Shown one piece after another: positions 15,738-25,098 of a stretch of 64,000 nucleotides of DNA; within the stretch, counting starts at the first letter, position 1; each line of letters opens with the position of its first letter. A program made the translations under genes and the position numbers. This stretch comes from Pseudomonas sp. SJZ074 (GTDB lineage: Bacteria > Pseudomonadota > Gammaproteobacteria > Pseudomonadales > Pseudomonadaceae), in the NCBI RefSeq assembly GCF_007828215.1, contig NZ_VIUE01000010.1, positions 62,001 to 126,000 of the forward strand. Reading direction: 5' to 3'. The notes under the pieces are model-generated. The model did not search any database and was not told the DNA's origin. It worked only from the letters and a program-made list of their open reading frames with translations.

Positions 15738-17048
15738 ATGCAAGCGCACACCCTGAGCGCGCAAGCGTCGTTGGTGACGCCCAGCCGCAAGCGTTTTTTC
15801 ATCATGATCCTGCTGTTCATCACCGTGGTGATCAACTACCTGGACCGTAGCAACCTGTCGATTGCCGCGCCCGCGCTGACCAGTGAATTGGGCATCGACC
15901 CCATCCATGTCGGGCTGATCTTCTCGGCGTTCGGCTGGACCTATGCGGCCATGCAGATTCCCGGCGGCTGGCTGGTGGACCGCGTGCCGCCACGGATTCT
16001 GTACAGTGTCGCGTTGCTGTTGTGGTCGGCGGCCACGGTGATGCTCGGTTTCGCCGCCAGCTTCATCGCCTTGTTCGTGCTGCGCATGGCGGTCGGGACC
16101 CTGGAAGCGCCGGCCTATCCTATCAACAGCCGCGTGGTCACTACTTGGTTCCCCGAGCGTGAGCGGGCCACGGCCATTGGTTTCTACACCTCCGGGCAGT
16201 TCGTTGGCCTGGCTTTCCTGACGCCGGTGCTGGCCTGGTTGCAGCACAGGTTCGGCTGGCACATGGTGTTCGTAGTGACGGGTGCGGTTGGCATCATTTG
16301 GGCGGGGATCTGGTACGCGGTGTATCGCGAGCCGCGGGATTTCAAAGGCGCCAACGCCGCTGAAATCGATCTGATTCGCGAGGGCGGCGGTTTGGTGGAT
16401 ATCCAGGCCGAGGCGGCCAAGGCCAAGGCAAAGTTCAGCTGGACCGACCTGGGGATCGTCCTGACCCGGCGCAAGCTGTGGGGCATCTACCTGGGCCAGT
16501 TCTGCCTGAACTCCACGCTGTGGTTTTTCCTGACCTGGTTCCCGACCTATCTGGTGAAATATCGCGGCATGGACTTCATCAAGTCCGGACTGCTGGCGTC
16601 GTTGCCGTTTCTCGCGGCGTTCGTCGGCGTGTTGTGTTCCGGTTTCTTTTCCGACTGGCTGATCCGTCGCGGCGCCACGGTCGGGTTCGCCCGAAAGCTG
16701 CCGATCATTGGCGGGTTGCTGATCTCGACCTCGATCATTGGCGCCAACTTCGTTGAATCGACGCCACTGGTGATCGCGTTCCTGGCGCTGGCGTTCTTCG
16801 GCAATGGCCTGGCGTCGATCACCTGGTCGCTGGTGTCGACCCTGGCGCCGGCGCGGTTGCTCGGGCTGACGGGTGGGGTGTTCAACTTCATCGGCAATCT
16901 GGCGGCCATCGCCACGCCGATTGTCATTGGTTTCCTCGCCAGCGGCGATTCGTTTGCCCCGGCCATCACCTATATCGCCGTGCTGGCACTGGTGGGCGCG
17001 CTGTCCTACATCCTGCTGGTCGGGAAGGTCGAGCGCATCGAGTTGTAG
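15738..17048 (+). CDS. MFS transporter, D-galactonate/sugar-acid type (DgoT-like)
   Basis: A 436-residue major facilitator of the anion:cation symporter family with about 12 hydrophobic segments. The family motif INYLDRSNLSIAAPAL follows the first helix, then GLIFSAFGWTYAAMQIPGGWLVDRV, and the central loop motif VTTWFPERERATAIG. Position after dgoKAD suggests proton-coupled D-galactonate uptake, giving a second entry into the pathway besides the sugar importer. It is paralogous to the MFS gene at 43123. Confidence 0.88.
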   Translation: MQAHTLSAQASLVTPSRKRFFIMILLFITVVINYLDRSNLSIAAPALTSELGIDPIHVGLIFSAFGWTYAAMQIPGGWLVDRVPPRILYSVALLLWSAATVMLGFAASFIALFVLRMAVGTLEAPAYPINSRVVTTWFPERERATAIGFYTSGQFVGLAFLTPVLAWLQHRFGWHMVFVVTGAVGIIWAGIWYAVYREPRDFKGANAAEIDLIREGGGLVDIQAEAAKAKAKFSWTDLGIVLTRRKLWGIYLGQFCLNSTLWFFLTWFPTYLVKYRGMDFIKSGLLASLPFLAAFVGVLCSGFFSDWLIRRGATVGFARKLPIIGGLLISTSIIGANFVESTPLVIAFLALAFFGNGLASITWSLVSTLAPARLLGLTGGVFNFIGNLAAIATPIVIGFLASGDSFAPAITYIAVLALVGALSYILLVGKVERIEL

Positions 17049-17107
17049 TCCGACGGGGCGGGCGACCATAATGCCGCCCGTTCTCCGCTCACTGTTAAAG
17101 GCCGGCT

Positions 17108-17911
17108 ATGCAGCAAGACGATCCAAAAAACACCAAGGACGCAGCGCCTACAGGCACCCAGACGTTGCTGCGCGGCCTGGGTGTAGTGCAGGCGGTTGCC
17201 AGCGGCGCCCGTGACCTGAAGGAAATCGCCCGGCTGATCGGCACGACCCGTAGCACCACGCATCGCCTGGCCAGTTGCCTGGTGGACGAGCGTTATCTGC
17301 GCGTGGTGCCACAGGTGGGCTATCTGCTGGGGCCGAAGTTGATCGAACTGGGTTTCCAGGCCCGGGAAGAACTGCCACTGGTGAGCCTGGCGGGGCCCTA
17401 TCTGGATGAGCTGTCGGCACTGACCGGCGACACGGTGCACCTGGCGATTCGTGAGGGCGACGAGGTTCTGTACCTGCTGAAGAATCCGGGGCGCAATGGC
17501 CCGGAAATGCGCTCGCGGGTGGGCCATCGCATGCCATTGGCGCGTACCGGTATCGGCAAGGCGCTGATGCTCGATGATCCCGAGGAAAATTGGCGGCGGT
17601 TGTACGAAATCAGTCTGCCGGCCGCTGGGAAGAATCAATTCTGGCCCCAGCACCAGGAGCAATCCTGGGAACAGTTCCAGCAGCGGATGGTGGAGTATGT
17701 GGCGGGAGGCTATGCCTTCGACCTGGAGGACAACGAACCGTCGATCCGTTGCGTGGCGGCGCCGATCCGCGATGCGGGCAAACGCATCGTTGCCGGCATC
17801 AGCATCGCCAGCACCGTGCCGTACATGCCGCTGGAAAAAATGGCCGAGCTGATTCCCCTGGTTAAAGGGGTCACAGCCCGGCTGTCGGCGGAGTTGGGCG
17901 CCAAGGTCTGA
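17108..17911 (+). CDS. IclR family transcriptional regulator
   Basis: A 267-residue regulator. The N-terminal winged HTH covers about 15-75 (TQTLLRGLGVVQAVASGARDLKEIARLIGTTRSTTHRLASCL). The C-terminal IclR effector domain covers about 90-260 (GDTVHLAIREGDEVLYLLK, RVGHRMPLARTGIGKALM, APIRDAGKRIVAGISIA). It closes the dgo block, 59 bases after the MFS gene. It is my candidate for the protein binding the TCCCA-N5-TGGGA palindromes at 5564 and 12632, with a pathway acid as effector. Confidence 0.9.
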   Translation: MQQDDPKNTKDAAPTGTQTLLRGLGVVQAVASGARDLKEIARLIGTTRSTTHRLASCLVDERYLRVVPQVGYLLGPKLIELGFQAREELPLVSLAGPYLDELSALTGDTVHLAIREGDEVLYLLKNPGRNGPEMRSRVGHRMPLARTGIGKALMLDDPEENWRRLYEISLPAAGKNQFWPQHQEQSWEQFQQRMVEYVAGGYAFDLEDNEPSIRCVAAPIRDAGKRIVAGISIASTVPYMPLEKMAELIPLVKGVTARLSAELGAKV

Positions 17912-17933
17912 TTAGTGGCCTGTGTGGCTGGCG

Positions 17934-18986
17934 TCAGGCCTTGAGGGTCGCCATGTCGATGACGAAGCGGTACTTGACGTCGCCGGCGATCATGCGGCTG
18001 TAGGCCTCGTTGATCTGGCGGATGTCGAGCATTTCAATGTCGCAGTTGATGTTGTGCTCGGCGCAGAAATCCAGCACCTCCTGGGTTTCGGCGATCCCGC
18101 CAATCAACGAGCCAGCCAGGACCCGACGGCCCATGATCAAATTGGCCGCGTGGACCGGTGGATCGATCGGCTCGACCAGGCCCACCAGAATGTGCACACC
18201 GTCGAACCGCAGGGTGCTGAGGTATGGGTTCAGGTCGTGCTGCACTGGAATGGTGTCCAGCAGGAAGTGGAAGCGTCCGGCCGCGGCGGCCATCTGCTCG
18301 GGGTCGGTGGACACGATCACGTGGTCGGCGCCCTGGCGACGGGCCTCTTCAGCCTTGCTGGCCGAACGGGTGAACAGCGTGACTTCCGCGCCCATGGCCT
18401 TGGCGAACTTGATGCCCATGTGGCCGAGGCCGCCCATGCCGAGCACGCCGACCTTGTCACCGGCCTTCACGCCATAATGCTTGAGGGGCGAGTAGGTGGT
18501 GATGCCGGCGCAGAGAATCGGTGCGGCGCTGGCCGGGTCGAGTGCGGCGGGGATGCGCAGCACGAAATGTTCGTTGACCACGATGCTGTCGGAGTAGCCA
18601 CCCATGGTATGGCCGCCGCTGATACGATCGGGGCTGGCATAGGTCTGGGTCATGCCCTGGTAGCAGTATTGCTCCAGGTCGGCATGGCAGGCTTCGCACT
18701 CACGGCAGGAGTCGACCATGCAGCCAACGCCTACCAGGTCACCGATCTTATAGCGGGTGACATTTGCACCGACGGCGGTAACCTTGCCTACGATCTCGTG
18801 GCCGGGCATCAGCGGGTAGACGGCGATGCCCCATTCGTTGCGAGCCTGGTGGATATCGGAGTGGCAGACGCCACAGTAAAGAATGTCGATTGCCACGTCG
18901 TCGGCCTGTGGGCTGCGCCGCTCGAACTTCACGGGGGCGAGGGGCGCGGTGGGCGATTGAGCAGCGTATCCGATGGCAGTGTACAT
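17934..18986 (-). CDS. Zinc-dependent NAD(P) alcohol dehydrogenase (YahK/CAD type)
   Basis: A 350-residue medium-chain dehydrogenase. Catalytic zinc ligands are C38 and H63-E64 (PGHEIVG); structural zinc ligands C94, C97, C100 and C108 are all present. The Rossmann motif is GVLGMGGLGHMG near 173-184. The order is that of broad-range aldehyde reductases such as YahK. The ATG at 18986, with AGG upstream, gives the family start MYTAIGYAA; the longer frame to 19037 is rejected. It is divergent from the AraC gene and convergent with the IclR gene. Confidence 0.92.
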   Translation of the reverse strand: MYTAIGYAAQSPTAPLAPVKFERRSPQADDVAIDILYCGVCHSDIHQARNEWGIAVYPLMPGHEIVGKVTAVGANVTRYKIGDLVGVGCMVDSCRECEACHADLEQYCYQGMTQTYASPDRISGGHTMGGYSDSIVVNEHFVLRIPAALDPASAAPILCAGITTYSPLKHYGVKAGDKVGVLGMGGLGHMGIKFAKAMGAEVTLFTRSASKAEEARRQGADHVIVSTDPEQMAAAAGRFHFLLDTIPVQHDLNPYLSTLRFDGVHILVGLVEPIDPPVHAANLIMGRRVLAGSLIGGIAETQEVLDFCAEHNINCDIEMLDIRQINEAYSRMIAGDVKYRFVIDMATLKA

Positions 18987-19165
18987 AGAGAACCTCGCTA
19001 AGCAATGAACAGTCAGGCGATCTATTCTGGGAGCCATGGCCGCATCCCGCGATGGCGATTCCTACGGGTGTCATGCCTAATCCTCCGACCTTGGCCGTAG
19101 ATTGATCCTATGGAACGCCAGACCTGCGATGATGTTTCCATCCCTTTTTCCGTGAAGTTTTCCCC

Positions 19166-20056
19166 ATGTTGCTGACCCGCTATCTCGATGCCAACGCGGC
19201 GCTGGTTTCGCTGATTGAACCCCTGGCGACCCGTGACGGCTTTATTCCTACACAGCTGCCTGGCGTGCAAGTGCTGCGATGCAGCCAGGACATCGCCCGT
19301 GGCCCGCAGCTCTACGAGCCAAGCCTGGTGATCATTGCCCAGGGCAGCAAACTGGCTTACCTGGGACCGCGCACGCTGGAGTACGGCGCCGGGCATTACC
19401 TGATCCAGGCGCTGCCGGTGCCGTTCGAATGCGAAACCTACGCCATGCCCGATGCTCCGCTGCTCGGGATTTCCGTGGCGATCGATCGGGCGCTGCTGGG
19501 TGAGTTGGTGCTGGCCATGGGATTGACGCCGGGACGGAACCTGCCGCCGCAGACACCGGAATCCATGACCAGCGCGGTGCTCGATGACGCCATGCGAGGG
19601 TGTGTCGAACGGTTACTGCACTGCCTGCACGATCCACTGGAATGCCAGGTGATGGGCCAGGCGCGGTTGCGGGAATTGCTCTTCGCGGCGTTGCGCGGGC
19701 CCCAGGCCGATGTGTTGCGGGCGTTGGTGGAGCAGCATGGGCAGTTCGCCCGGATCGCTGCCGCGTTGTGTCATTTGCACGCGCACTTCACCGAACCGCT
19801 GAACGTCGAGACGCTGGCCAACTGCGCGAACATGAGTGCCTCGACCTTTCATGAACATTTCAAGCGCAGCACCTTGCTATCGCCGGTTCAATATCTCAAG
19901 CGATTGCGCCTGCTCAAGGCGCAGCGGCTGTTGCTCAGCGAGGGCATGGGTGTGGCCCAGGTCGCACATCAGGTGGGTTACCAGAGCTCGTCGCAGTTCA
20001 GCCGGGAGTACAAGCGCTACTTCGAGCGCAACCCAGGGGAGGAGCGCGCTGCCTGA
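19166..20056 (+). CDS. AraC family transcriptional regulator (AraC_N cupin domain)
   Basis: A 296-residue regulator. The N-terminal AraC_N domain (about 1-160) has YEPSLVIIAQGSKLAYLGPRTLEYGAGHYLIQALPVP. Two HTHs follow in the last 100 residues (LNVETLANCANMSASTFHEHFKRSTLLSPVQYLKRLRL and GVAQVAHQVGYQSSSQFSREYKRYF). This subgroup usually sits divergent from an oxidoreductase gene, as here, and probably activates it. It shares a 179-base intergenic region with the alcohol dehydrogenase. Confidence 0.92.
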   Translation: MLLTRYLDANAALVSLIEPLATRDGFIPTQLPGVQVLRCSQDIARGPQLYEPSLVIIAQGSKLAYLGPRTLEYGAGHYLIQALPVPFECETYAMPDAPLLGISVAIDRALLGELVLAMGLTPGRNLPPQTPESMTSAVLDDAMRGCVERLLHCLHDPLECQVMGQARLRELLFAALRGPQADVLRALVEQHGQFARIAAALCHLHAHFTEPLNVETLANCANMSASTFHEHFKRSTLLSPVQYLKRLRLLKAQRLLLSEGMGVAQVAHQVGYQSSSQFSREYKRYFERNPGEERAA

Positions 20057-20070
20057 TCCAGCGCCAATCC

Positions 20071-20157
20071 CTGTGGGAGCGAGCCTGCTCGCGATAGCGG
20101 TATGTCAGCCGACGTAGATGTTGAATGATCAAACGCTATCGCGAGCAGGCTCCCACA
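20071..20157. repeat. REPIN
   Basis: Arms CTGTGGGAGCGAGCCTGCTC and GAGCAGGCTCCCACA with inner GCGATAGCG / CGCTATCGC pairing. It lies between the convergent AraC and ETF-QO genes. Confidence 0.92.
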
Positions 20158-20191
20158 TCGGTTTTAGGTGGTTGTTAGAACCGCACGCAAC

Positions 20192-20217
20192 AAAAAGGCC
20201 CCCATTGCGGGAGCCTT
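20192..20217 (-). terminator. Intrinsic terminator of ETF-QO gene
   Basis: On the minus strand AAGGCTCCCGCAATGGGGGCCTT is followed by TTTTG, 19 bases beyond the ETF-QO stop. Confidence 0.8.
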
Positions 20218-20235
20218 GATGTTCAGCGAATCGGC

Positions 20236-21900
20236 TTACATGTTCGGGTAAGTCGGCCCACCGGCGCCCTCCGGCGAGACCCAGGTGATGTTCTGGGCCG
20301 GGTCCTTGATATCGCAGGTCTTGCAGTGGACGCAGTTCTGGGCGTTGATCTGAAAGCGCTTCTCGCCGTCTTCCTTGGTCACCACCTCATACACGCCGGC
20401 CGGGCAGTAGCGCTGGGCCGGTTCGTCGTACAAGGGCAGGTTCTTGCCGAGGGGGATGCTCGGGTCGGTCAGCTTCAGGTGGCAGGGTTGTTCTTCTTCA
20501 TGGTTGGTACCGGAGATGAACACCGAGCTGAGTTTGTCGAAGCTGATCTTGCCGTCCGGTTTCGGGTAGTCGATCTTCTTGCAATCGGCCGCCAGCTTCA
20601 GGCAAGCGTAGTCGGGCTTGTTGTCATGCAGGGTGAACGGCAGCTTGCCGCCGAAGATGTTCTGGTCGAGCCAGTTGAAACCGCCACCGACGATAGCGCC
20701 GTACTTGTGGATCGCTGCGCCGAAGTTGCGGCTGGCGAACAGCTCTTCGTACAGCCAGCTGTTCTTGAAGCTGTCGACATAAGCGGTCAGTTCATCACCG
20801 CCTTCGGACTCGGCGAACAGGCGATCAGCCACGGCATCGGCGGCGAGCATGCCGGATTTCATGGCGGTGTGACTGCCTTTGATCTTGGCGAAGTTCAGCG
20901 TGCCGAGGTCGCAACCGATCAGCGCACCGCCCTTGAAAACCATTTTCGGCAGGGAGTTCAGGCCGCCCTTGCAGATGGCGCGGGCGCCGTAGCTGACGCG
21001 CTTGCCACCTTCCAGGTACTGCTTGAGCACCGGGTGATGCTTGAGGCGCTGGAATTCGTCGAATGGCGACAGGTAGGTGTTGCTGTAGGACAGGTCGACG
21101 ATCAGACCTACGACCACTTGGTTGTTTTCCAGGTGATAGAGGAAGGAACCGCCGGTGTTCTCGGTACCCATGATGTCCAGCGGCCAACCGGCGGTGTGCA
21201 CCACCAGGCCAGGTTGATGCTTGGCCGGGTCGATTTCCCAGATTTCCTTCAGGCCGATGCCGTAGTGCTGGGCGTCGGCATCGCTGTCCAGGTTGAAACG
21301 CTTGATCAACTGCTTGCCGATGTGACCACGGCAGCCTTCGGCGAACAGCGTGTACTTGCCGCGCAGTTCCATGCCAGGCGTGTAGAGGCCTTCCTTCGGG
21401 TGGCCTTCACGGTCGACACCCAGGTCGCCGGTGATGATCCCGCGAACCACGCCGTTTTCGTCGAACAGCGCTTCCTGGGCGGCGAAACCCGGGTAGATTT
21501 CCACGCCCAGGTTCTCGGCCTGCTGGGCCAGCCAACGGCAAAGATTGCCGAGGGAAATAATATAGTTGCCTTCGTTGTGCATGGTCTTGGGCACGAAGAA
21601 GTCAGGGATTTTGTTCGCAGTGTCGGCATTCCTCAGGACATAAATGTCATCGCGCTTGACTGGCGTGTTCAACGGTGCGCCGAGTTCTTTCCAGTCCGGG
21701 AACAGTTCATTCAGGGCGCGGGGTTCGAACACCGCGCCGGAAAGGATGTGTGCACCGACTTCGGAGCCTTTTTCCACCACGCAGACGCTGATTTCCTTAC
21801 CGGCTTCGGCGGCCTTCTGCTTCAGGCGGCAGGCGGCAGACAGGCCAGCGGGGCCGGCACCGACGATGACCACGTCGAATTCCATGTATTCGCGTTCCAC
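20236..21900 (-). CDS. Electron transfer flavoprotein-ubiquinone oxidoreductase (ETF-QO)
   Basis: A 554-residue membrane-associated flavoprotein that passes electrons from reduced ETF to ubiquinone. The FAD motif VVIVGAGPAGLSAACRL begins at about residue 9. The C-terminal ferredoxin-like part has CPAGVYEV and NCVHCKTCDIKDPAQNITW, giving the four Cys ligands of its 4Fe-4S cluster. The GTG at 21900 starts MEREYMEFDVV; an internal ATG five codons later is an alternative. It is divergent from etfBA, and from memory orthologous to PA2953. Confidence 0.95.
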   Translation of the reverse strand: MEREYMEFDVVIVGAGPAGLSAACRLKQKAAEAGKEISVCVVEKGSEVGAHILSGAVFEPRALNELFPDWKELGAPLNTPVKRDDIYVLRNADTANKIPDFFVPKTMHNEGNYIISLGNLCRWLAQQAENLGVEIYPGFAAQEALFDENGVVRGIITGDLGVDREGHPKEGLYTPGMELRGKYTLFAEGCRGHIGKQLIKRFNLDSDADAQHYGIGLKEIWEIDPAKHQPGLVVHTAGWPLDIMGTENTGGSFLYHLENNQVVVGLIVDLSYSNTYLSPFDEFQRLKHHPVLKQYLEGGKRVSYGARAICKGGLNSLPKMVFKGGALIGCDLGTLNFAKIKGSHTAMKSGMLAADAVADRLFAESEGGDELTAYVDSFKNSWLYEELFASRNFGAAIHKYGAIVGGGFNWLDQNIFGGKLPFTLHDNKPDYACLKLAADCKKIDYPKPDGKISFDKLSSVFISGTNHEEEQPCHLKLTDPSIPLGKNLPLYDEPAQRYCPAGVYEVVTKEDGEKRFQINAQNCVHCKTCDIKDPAQNITWVSPEGAGGPTYPNM

Positions 21901-22444
21901 AGGCTATCTCCTACTCTCAAGGCTCACGGTTTTTCTAATTGGAGGTTGGGCGTTGCATCCATTGTTTCCTTCGGGAAAACGACGAAAGCGACAATGGATG
22001 ACCCACGCTTCTCTCTTGGGGGCGCATTATATCTACACCACTCTCAGGGTCCAATACAAACGTTTGTTTGAAATAGCCGCAGCCCAGATAAATCACCGAC
22101 GTGCGGCTTATGACTGGCCATTTTGCCGTATTGACCGGAATAGGCGTTCCGGTCAAGATACGGGCGGTTTTGCGCTCGCCGTAGGCTGACTGTTGGTTTC
22201 AAGAGCACCTCTAAAGACAGGGCGAAGGCAGCACAAAGTGACGTACTGCGTGTTAGGACGCGCAGTTTACACGCCGCGATAATGAATGACTCATCGGTCC
22301 CCATCGACGAAAGGTCTTCACTCCGTGAGCAAGAGTCATGTGTGGTTCATGCCGGCGTTTTTAGAGGTGCCCTTGCGCCCATGAGCATCAACCGCCAGGT
22401 TCGCCTAGGCGACTTTCTTTTCACCGGAGAGTAACGAGGAATCC
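21901..22444. other. Divergent regulatory region between ETF-QO and etfBA
   Basis: This 544-base gap carries no convincing gene. It holds a PsrA-type box (22057-22070) and leader sequence for both transcripts. The etfB start is preceded by GAGAGTAACGAGGA. Confidence 0.7.
22057..22070. promoter_or_regulatory. PsrA-type operator CAAACGTTTGTTTG
   Basis: The sequence CAAAC-GTTT-GTTTG fits the PsrA consensus (G/C)AAAC-N2-4-GTTT(G/C) exactly. PsrA is the TetR-family long-chain fatty acid sensor of Pseudomonas and, as I recall, has been linked to etf genes. It lies 157 bases upstream of ETF-QO and 375 bases upstream of etfB. Confidence 0.6.
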
Positions 22445-23194
22445 ATGAAGGTTCTTGTAGCTGTCAAACGAGTGGTCGACTATAACGTCAAGGTTCGCGT
22501 CAAGGCGGACAACTCCGGCGTCGACCTCGCCAACGTCAAGATGTCGATGAACCCTTTCTGCGAAATCGCCGTGGAAGAAGCCGTACGCCTGAAAGAAAAA
22601 GGCGTGGCGACTGAAATCGTCGTCGTCTCCATCGGCCCGACCACCGCCCAGGAGCAACTGCGCACGGCGCTGGCGCTGGGTGCCGATCGCGCCATCCTCG
22701 TCGAATCCGCCGAAGAGCTGACTTCCCTGGCCGTGGCCAAGCTGCTCAAGGCCGTTGTCGACAAGGAACAGCCACAGCTGGTGATCCTCGGCAAACAAGC
22801 CATCGACAGCGATAACAACCAGACCGGCCAGATGCTCGCAGCATTGAGCGGCTACGGTCAGGGCACCTTTGCGTCGAAAGTCGAAGTGTCCGGCGACAGC
22901 GTTGCCGTGACCCGCGAAATCGACGGCGGCGCGCAGACCGTTTCCCTGAAACTGCCGGCCATCGTCACCACCGACCTGCGTTTGAACGAGCCGCGCTACG
23001 CGTCCCTGCCAAACATCATGAAAGCCAAGAAGAAGCCGCTTGAAGTGCTGACTCCTGACGCTTTGGGCGTTTCCACCGCCTCCACCAACAAGACCCTGAA
23101 AGTCGAAGCGCCGGCTGCACGCAGCGCGGGCATCAAGGTCAAGTCGGTGGCTGAACTGGTCGAGAAACTGAAAAACGAAGCGAAGGTAATCTAA
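22445..23194 (+). CDS. etfB: Electron transfer flavoprotein beta subunit
   Basis: A 249-residue ETF small subunit. The start [20 protein letters not shown], the segment [19 protein letters not shown], the AMP-binding region [13 protein letters not shown] and the conserved [17 protein letters not shown] are all present, plus the recognition loop [17 protein letters not shown] that docks partner dehydrogenases. With EtfA it carries electrons from acyl-CoA dehydrogenases to ETF-QO. etfA begins two bases after its stop. Confidence 0.96.
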   Translation: MKVLVAVKRVVDYNVKVRVKADNSGVDLANVKMSMNPFCEIAVEEAVRLKEKGVATEIVVVSIGPTTAQEQLRTALALGADRAILVESAEELTSLAVAKLLKAVVDKEQPQLVILGKQAIDSDNNQTGQMLAALSGYGQGTFASKVEVSGDSVAVTREIDGGAQTVSLKLPAIVTTDLRLNEPRYASLPNIMKAKKKPLEVLTPDALGVSTASTNKTLKVEAPAARSAGIKVKSVAELVEKLKNEAKVI

Positions 23195-23196
23195 CT

Positions 23197-24126
23197 ATGA
23201 CTATCTTGGTAATCGCTGAACACGACAACAATGCGCTGGCCCCGGCCACGCTGAACACCGTTGCTGCTGCTGCCAAAATCGGCGGCGATATCCACGTTCT
23301 GGTAGCCGGGCAGGGCGCTGGCGCCGTTGCCGAAGCCGCCGCGAAAATCGCCGGCGTGGCAAAAGTGCTGTCGGCCGATAACGCCGCCTATGCGCACCAG
23401 TTGCCGGAAAACGTTGCGCCATTGGTAGCCGAGCTGGGCAAGGGCTACAGCCACATCCTGGCTGCCGCTACTTCCAACGGCAAGAACATCCTGCCGCGCG
23501 TTGCCGCGGCCCTGGACGTCGATCAAATCTCCGAGATCATCTCGGTGGAAAGCGCCGACACCTTCCAGCGTCCGATCTATGCCGGTAACGCCATTGCCAC
23601 CGTGCAGTCGACCGCTGCGATCAAGGTCATCACCGTCCGCGCCACCGGTTTCGACCCGGTTGCTGCCGAAGGTGGTTCCGCCGCTGTCGAAGCCGTCAGC
23701 GCGGCCCACGACGCCGGCATTTCCAGCTTCGTCAACGAAGAACTGGCCAAGTCCGATCGTCCTGAGCTGACCGCTGCCAAGATCGTCGTTTCCGGTGGCC
23801 GCGGCATGCAGAACGGCGACAACTTCAAGCACCTGTACGCCCTGGCCGACAAGCTGGGCGCTGCCGTCGGCGCTTCTCGCGCTGCGGTCGACGCAGGTTT
23901 CGTACCCAACGACATGCAGGTCGGCCAGACCGGCAAGATCGTTGCGCCGCAGCTGTACATCGCCGTCGGTATCTCCGGGGCGATCCAGCACCTGGCCGGT
24001 ATGAAGGACTCCAAGGTGATCGTCGCGATCAACAAGGACGAAGAAGCACCGATCTTCCAGGTGGCCGATTACGGCCTGGTAGCGGACCTGTTCGAAGCAG
24101 TCCCTGAGTTGGAGAAGCTGGTCTAA
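23197..24126 (+). CDS. etfA: Electron transfer flavoprotein alpha subunit
   Basis: A 309-residue ETF large subunit. The C-terminal FAD domain is clear: [61 protein letters not shown] and [26 protein letters not shown]. It pairs with EtfB, is co-transcribed with it, and is followed by a long terminator hairpin. Confidence 0.96.
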   Translation: MTILVIAEHDNNALAPATLNTVAAAAKIGGDIHVLVAGQGAGAVAEAAAKIAGVAKVLSADNAAYAHQLPENVAPLVAELGKGYSHILAAATSNGKNILPRVAAALDVDQISEIISVESADTFQRPIYAGNAIATVQSTAAIKVITVRATGFDPVAAEGGSAAVEAVSAAHDAGISSFVNEELAKSDRPELTAAKIVVSGGRGMQNGDNFKHLYALADKLGAAVGASRAAVDAGFVPNDMQVGQTGKIVAPQLYIAVGISGAIQHLAGMKDSKVIVAINKDEEAPIFQVADYGLVADLFEAVPELEKLV

Positions 24127-24144
24127 TCCGGCCTCTTCACTTAT

Positions 24145-24233
24145 AAAGAGCCCGGCTTTGACCGTAGTGCCGTTCATTCAAGGTGCCCCTGAATCCTTGA
24201 ATGACCGCAATACGGTTCAGGCCGGGCTTTTTA
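24145..24233 (+). terminator. Long intrinsic terminator of etfBA
   Basis: AAAGAGCCCGGC at the left pairs with GCCGGGCTTTTT at the right. Inner arms ACCGTA / TACGGT and TCATTCAAGG / CCTTGAATGA extend the stem almost to the loop. Confidence 0.85.
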
Positions 24234-24264
24234 TTGTCTGCATTTTCAAGGGGAGCGTAACGCC

Positions 24265-25089
24265 ATGGATCTTCGCCGTTTGGCTGGCTGGTCATTGCTG
24301 TGGGCGTTGGCGGGTGTCCCGGGCCTGTCTGTCGCCGCCGGCAAGTGTGAACGGCTGATTGCCACCGGCAGCCCTGATGCGCCGCCTTACCTCTGGCAAG
24401 ACCCCCAGGATCCCAAGCACTTGATCGGTGCCAGTGCCGACCTGCTGGTCCAAGTGGCGGGAGAGTTGGGCATCAAGGTCGACGTGCTCTATGCCGGCAA
24501 GCGCGCCCAGGCGCTGGAGGAAGTGCGCAGCGGGCGCATTGACCTGCTCGCCGATGCTTCGCTGACGCCCACCTGGCTCGATTTCCTGGATTATGTTCAT
24601 CCTCCGGTGCTGGAGAACGATTACCTGGTCTGGACCCGCAAGGATTCTCCACTGGTCATCAATCGGCCCGAGGACCTGCACGATCATCCCGGTGCCTTGT
24701 CGGAAAAGGCTCGTATGACCCAGGAATTCGGTCTTTTTGCCGAGCAGAAATTGACCCTGGTCCGCACCTCCAACCTGACCCAGGCCTTTCAGAAATTGCT
24801 GCTGGGGGACGTGGAATATGTTCTCGCCGGGCGCTACTCGGGCTTGGCAATGGCGCAGACGCTGGGCATGGCGAACGACCTGCAAGCGGCTCCGCAACCG
24901 GTGGATAAACCGGGGCTGTACGTCGCGGTTTCCCATGACTCCGCCTGCAACGACCCATGGTTGCGCGGACAGCTGGCGCAAAAGATGACAGAATTGGCCG
25001 CGTCCGGCCTGACGGAGGCTGTGTTGCAGCGCAATCTCGAGCGTTGGAACACACAGTTGCAGCCACCTGTCGGCGCCCCAAAACAGTAG
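24265..25089 (+). CDS. Periplasmic solute-binding protein (type 2, amino-acid-like)
   Basis: A 274-residue exported protein. Residues 1-25 form a signal peptide (LAGWSLLWALAGVPGLSVAAG). The mature part has PDAPPYLWQDPQDPKHLIGASADLLVQVAGELGIKVDVLYAGKRAQALEEV-like structure, and a region RIDLLADASLTPTWLDFLDYVHPPVLENDYLVW typical of SBP_bac_3 proteins. No permease or ATPase lies nearby, so it may be an orphan binding protein or sensor. The next gene starts 9 bases downstream. Confidence 0.8.
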   Translation: MDLRRLAGWSLLWALAGVPGLSVAAGKCERLIATGSPDAPPYLWQDPQDPKHLIGASADLLVQVAGELGIKVDVLYAGKRAQALEEVRSGRIDLLADASLTPTWLDFLDYVHPPVLENDYLVWTRKDSPLVINRPEDLHDHPGALSEKARMTQEFGLFAEQKLTLVRTSNLTQAFQKLLLGDVEYVLAGRYSGLAMAQTLGMANDLQAAPQPVDKPGLYVAVSHDSACNDPWLRGQLAQKMTELAASGLTEAVLQRNLERWNTQLQPPVGAPKQ

Positions 25090-25098
25090 GGAATATTA

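Noticed and set aside
15567..17069. 500-codon minus-strand frame opposite the DgoT-like gene
   Set aside because: Composition is Arg/Gln/His-rich with no domain, and it is the mirror of a clear 12-helix transporter.
20326..22071. Very long plus-strand open frame (581 codons)
   Set aside because: It is antisense to ETF-QO, which has all its motifs on the minus strand; high-GC third positions keep the opposite frame open.
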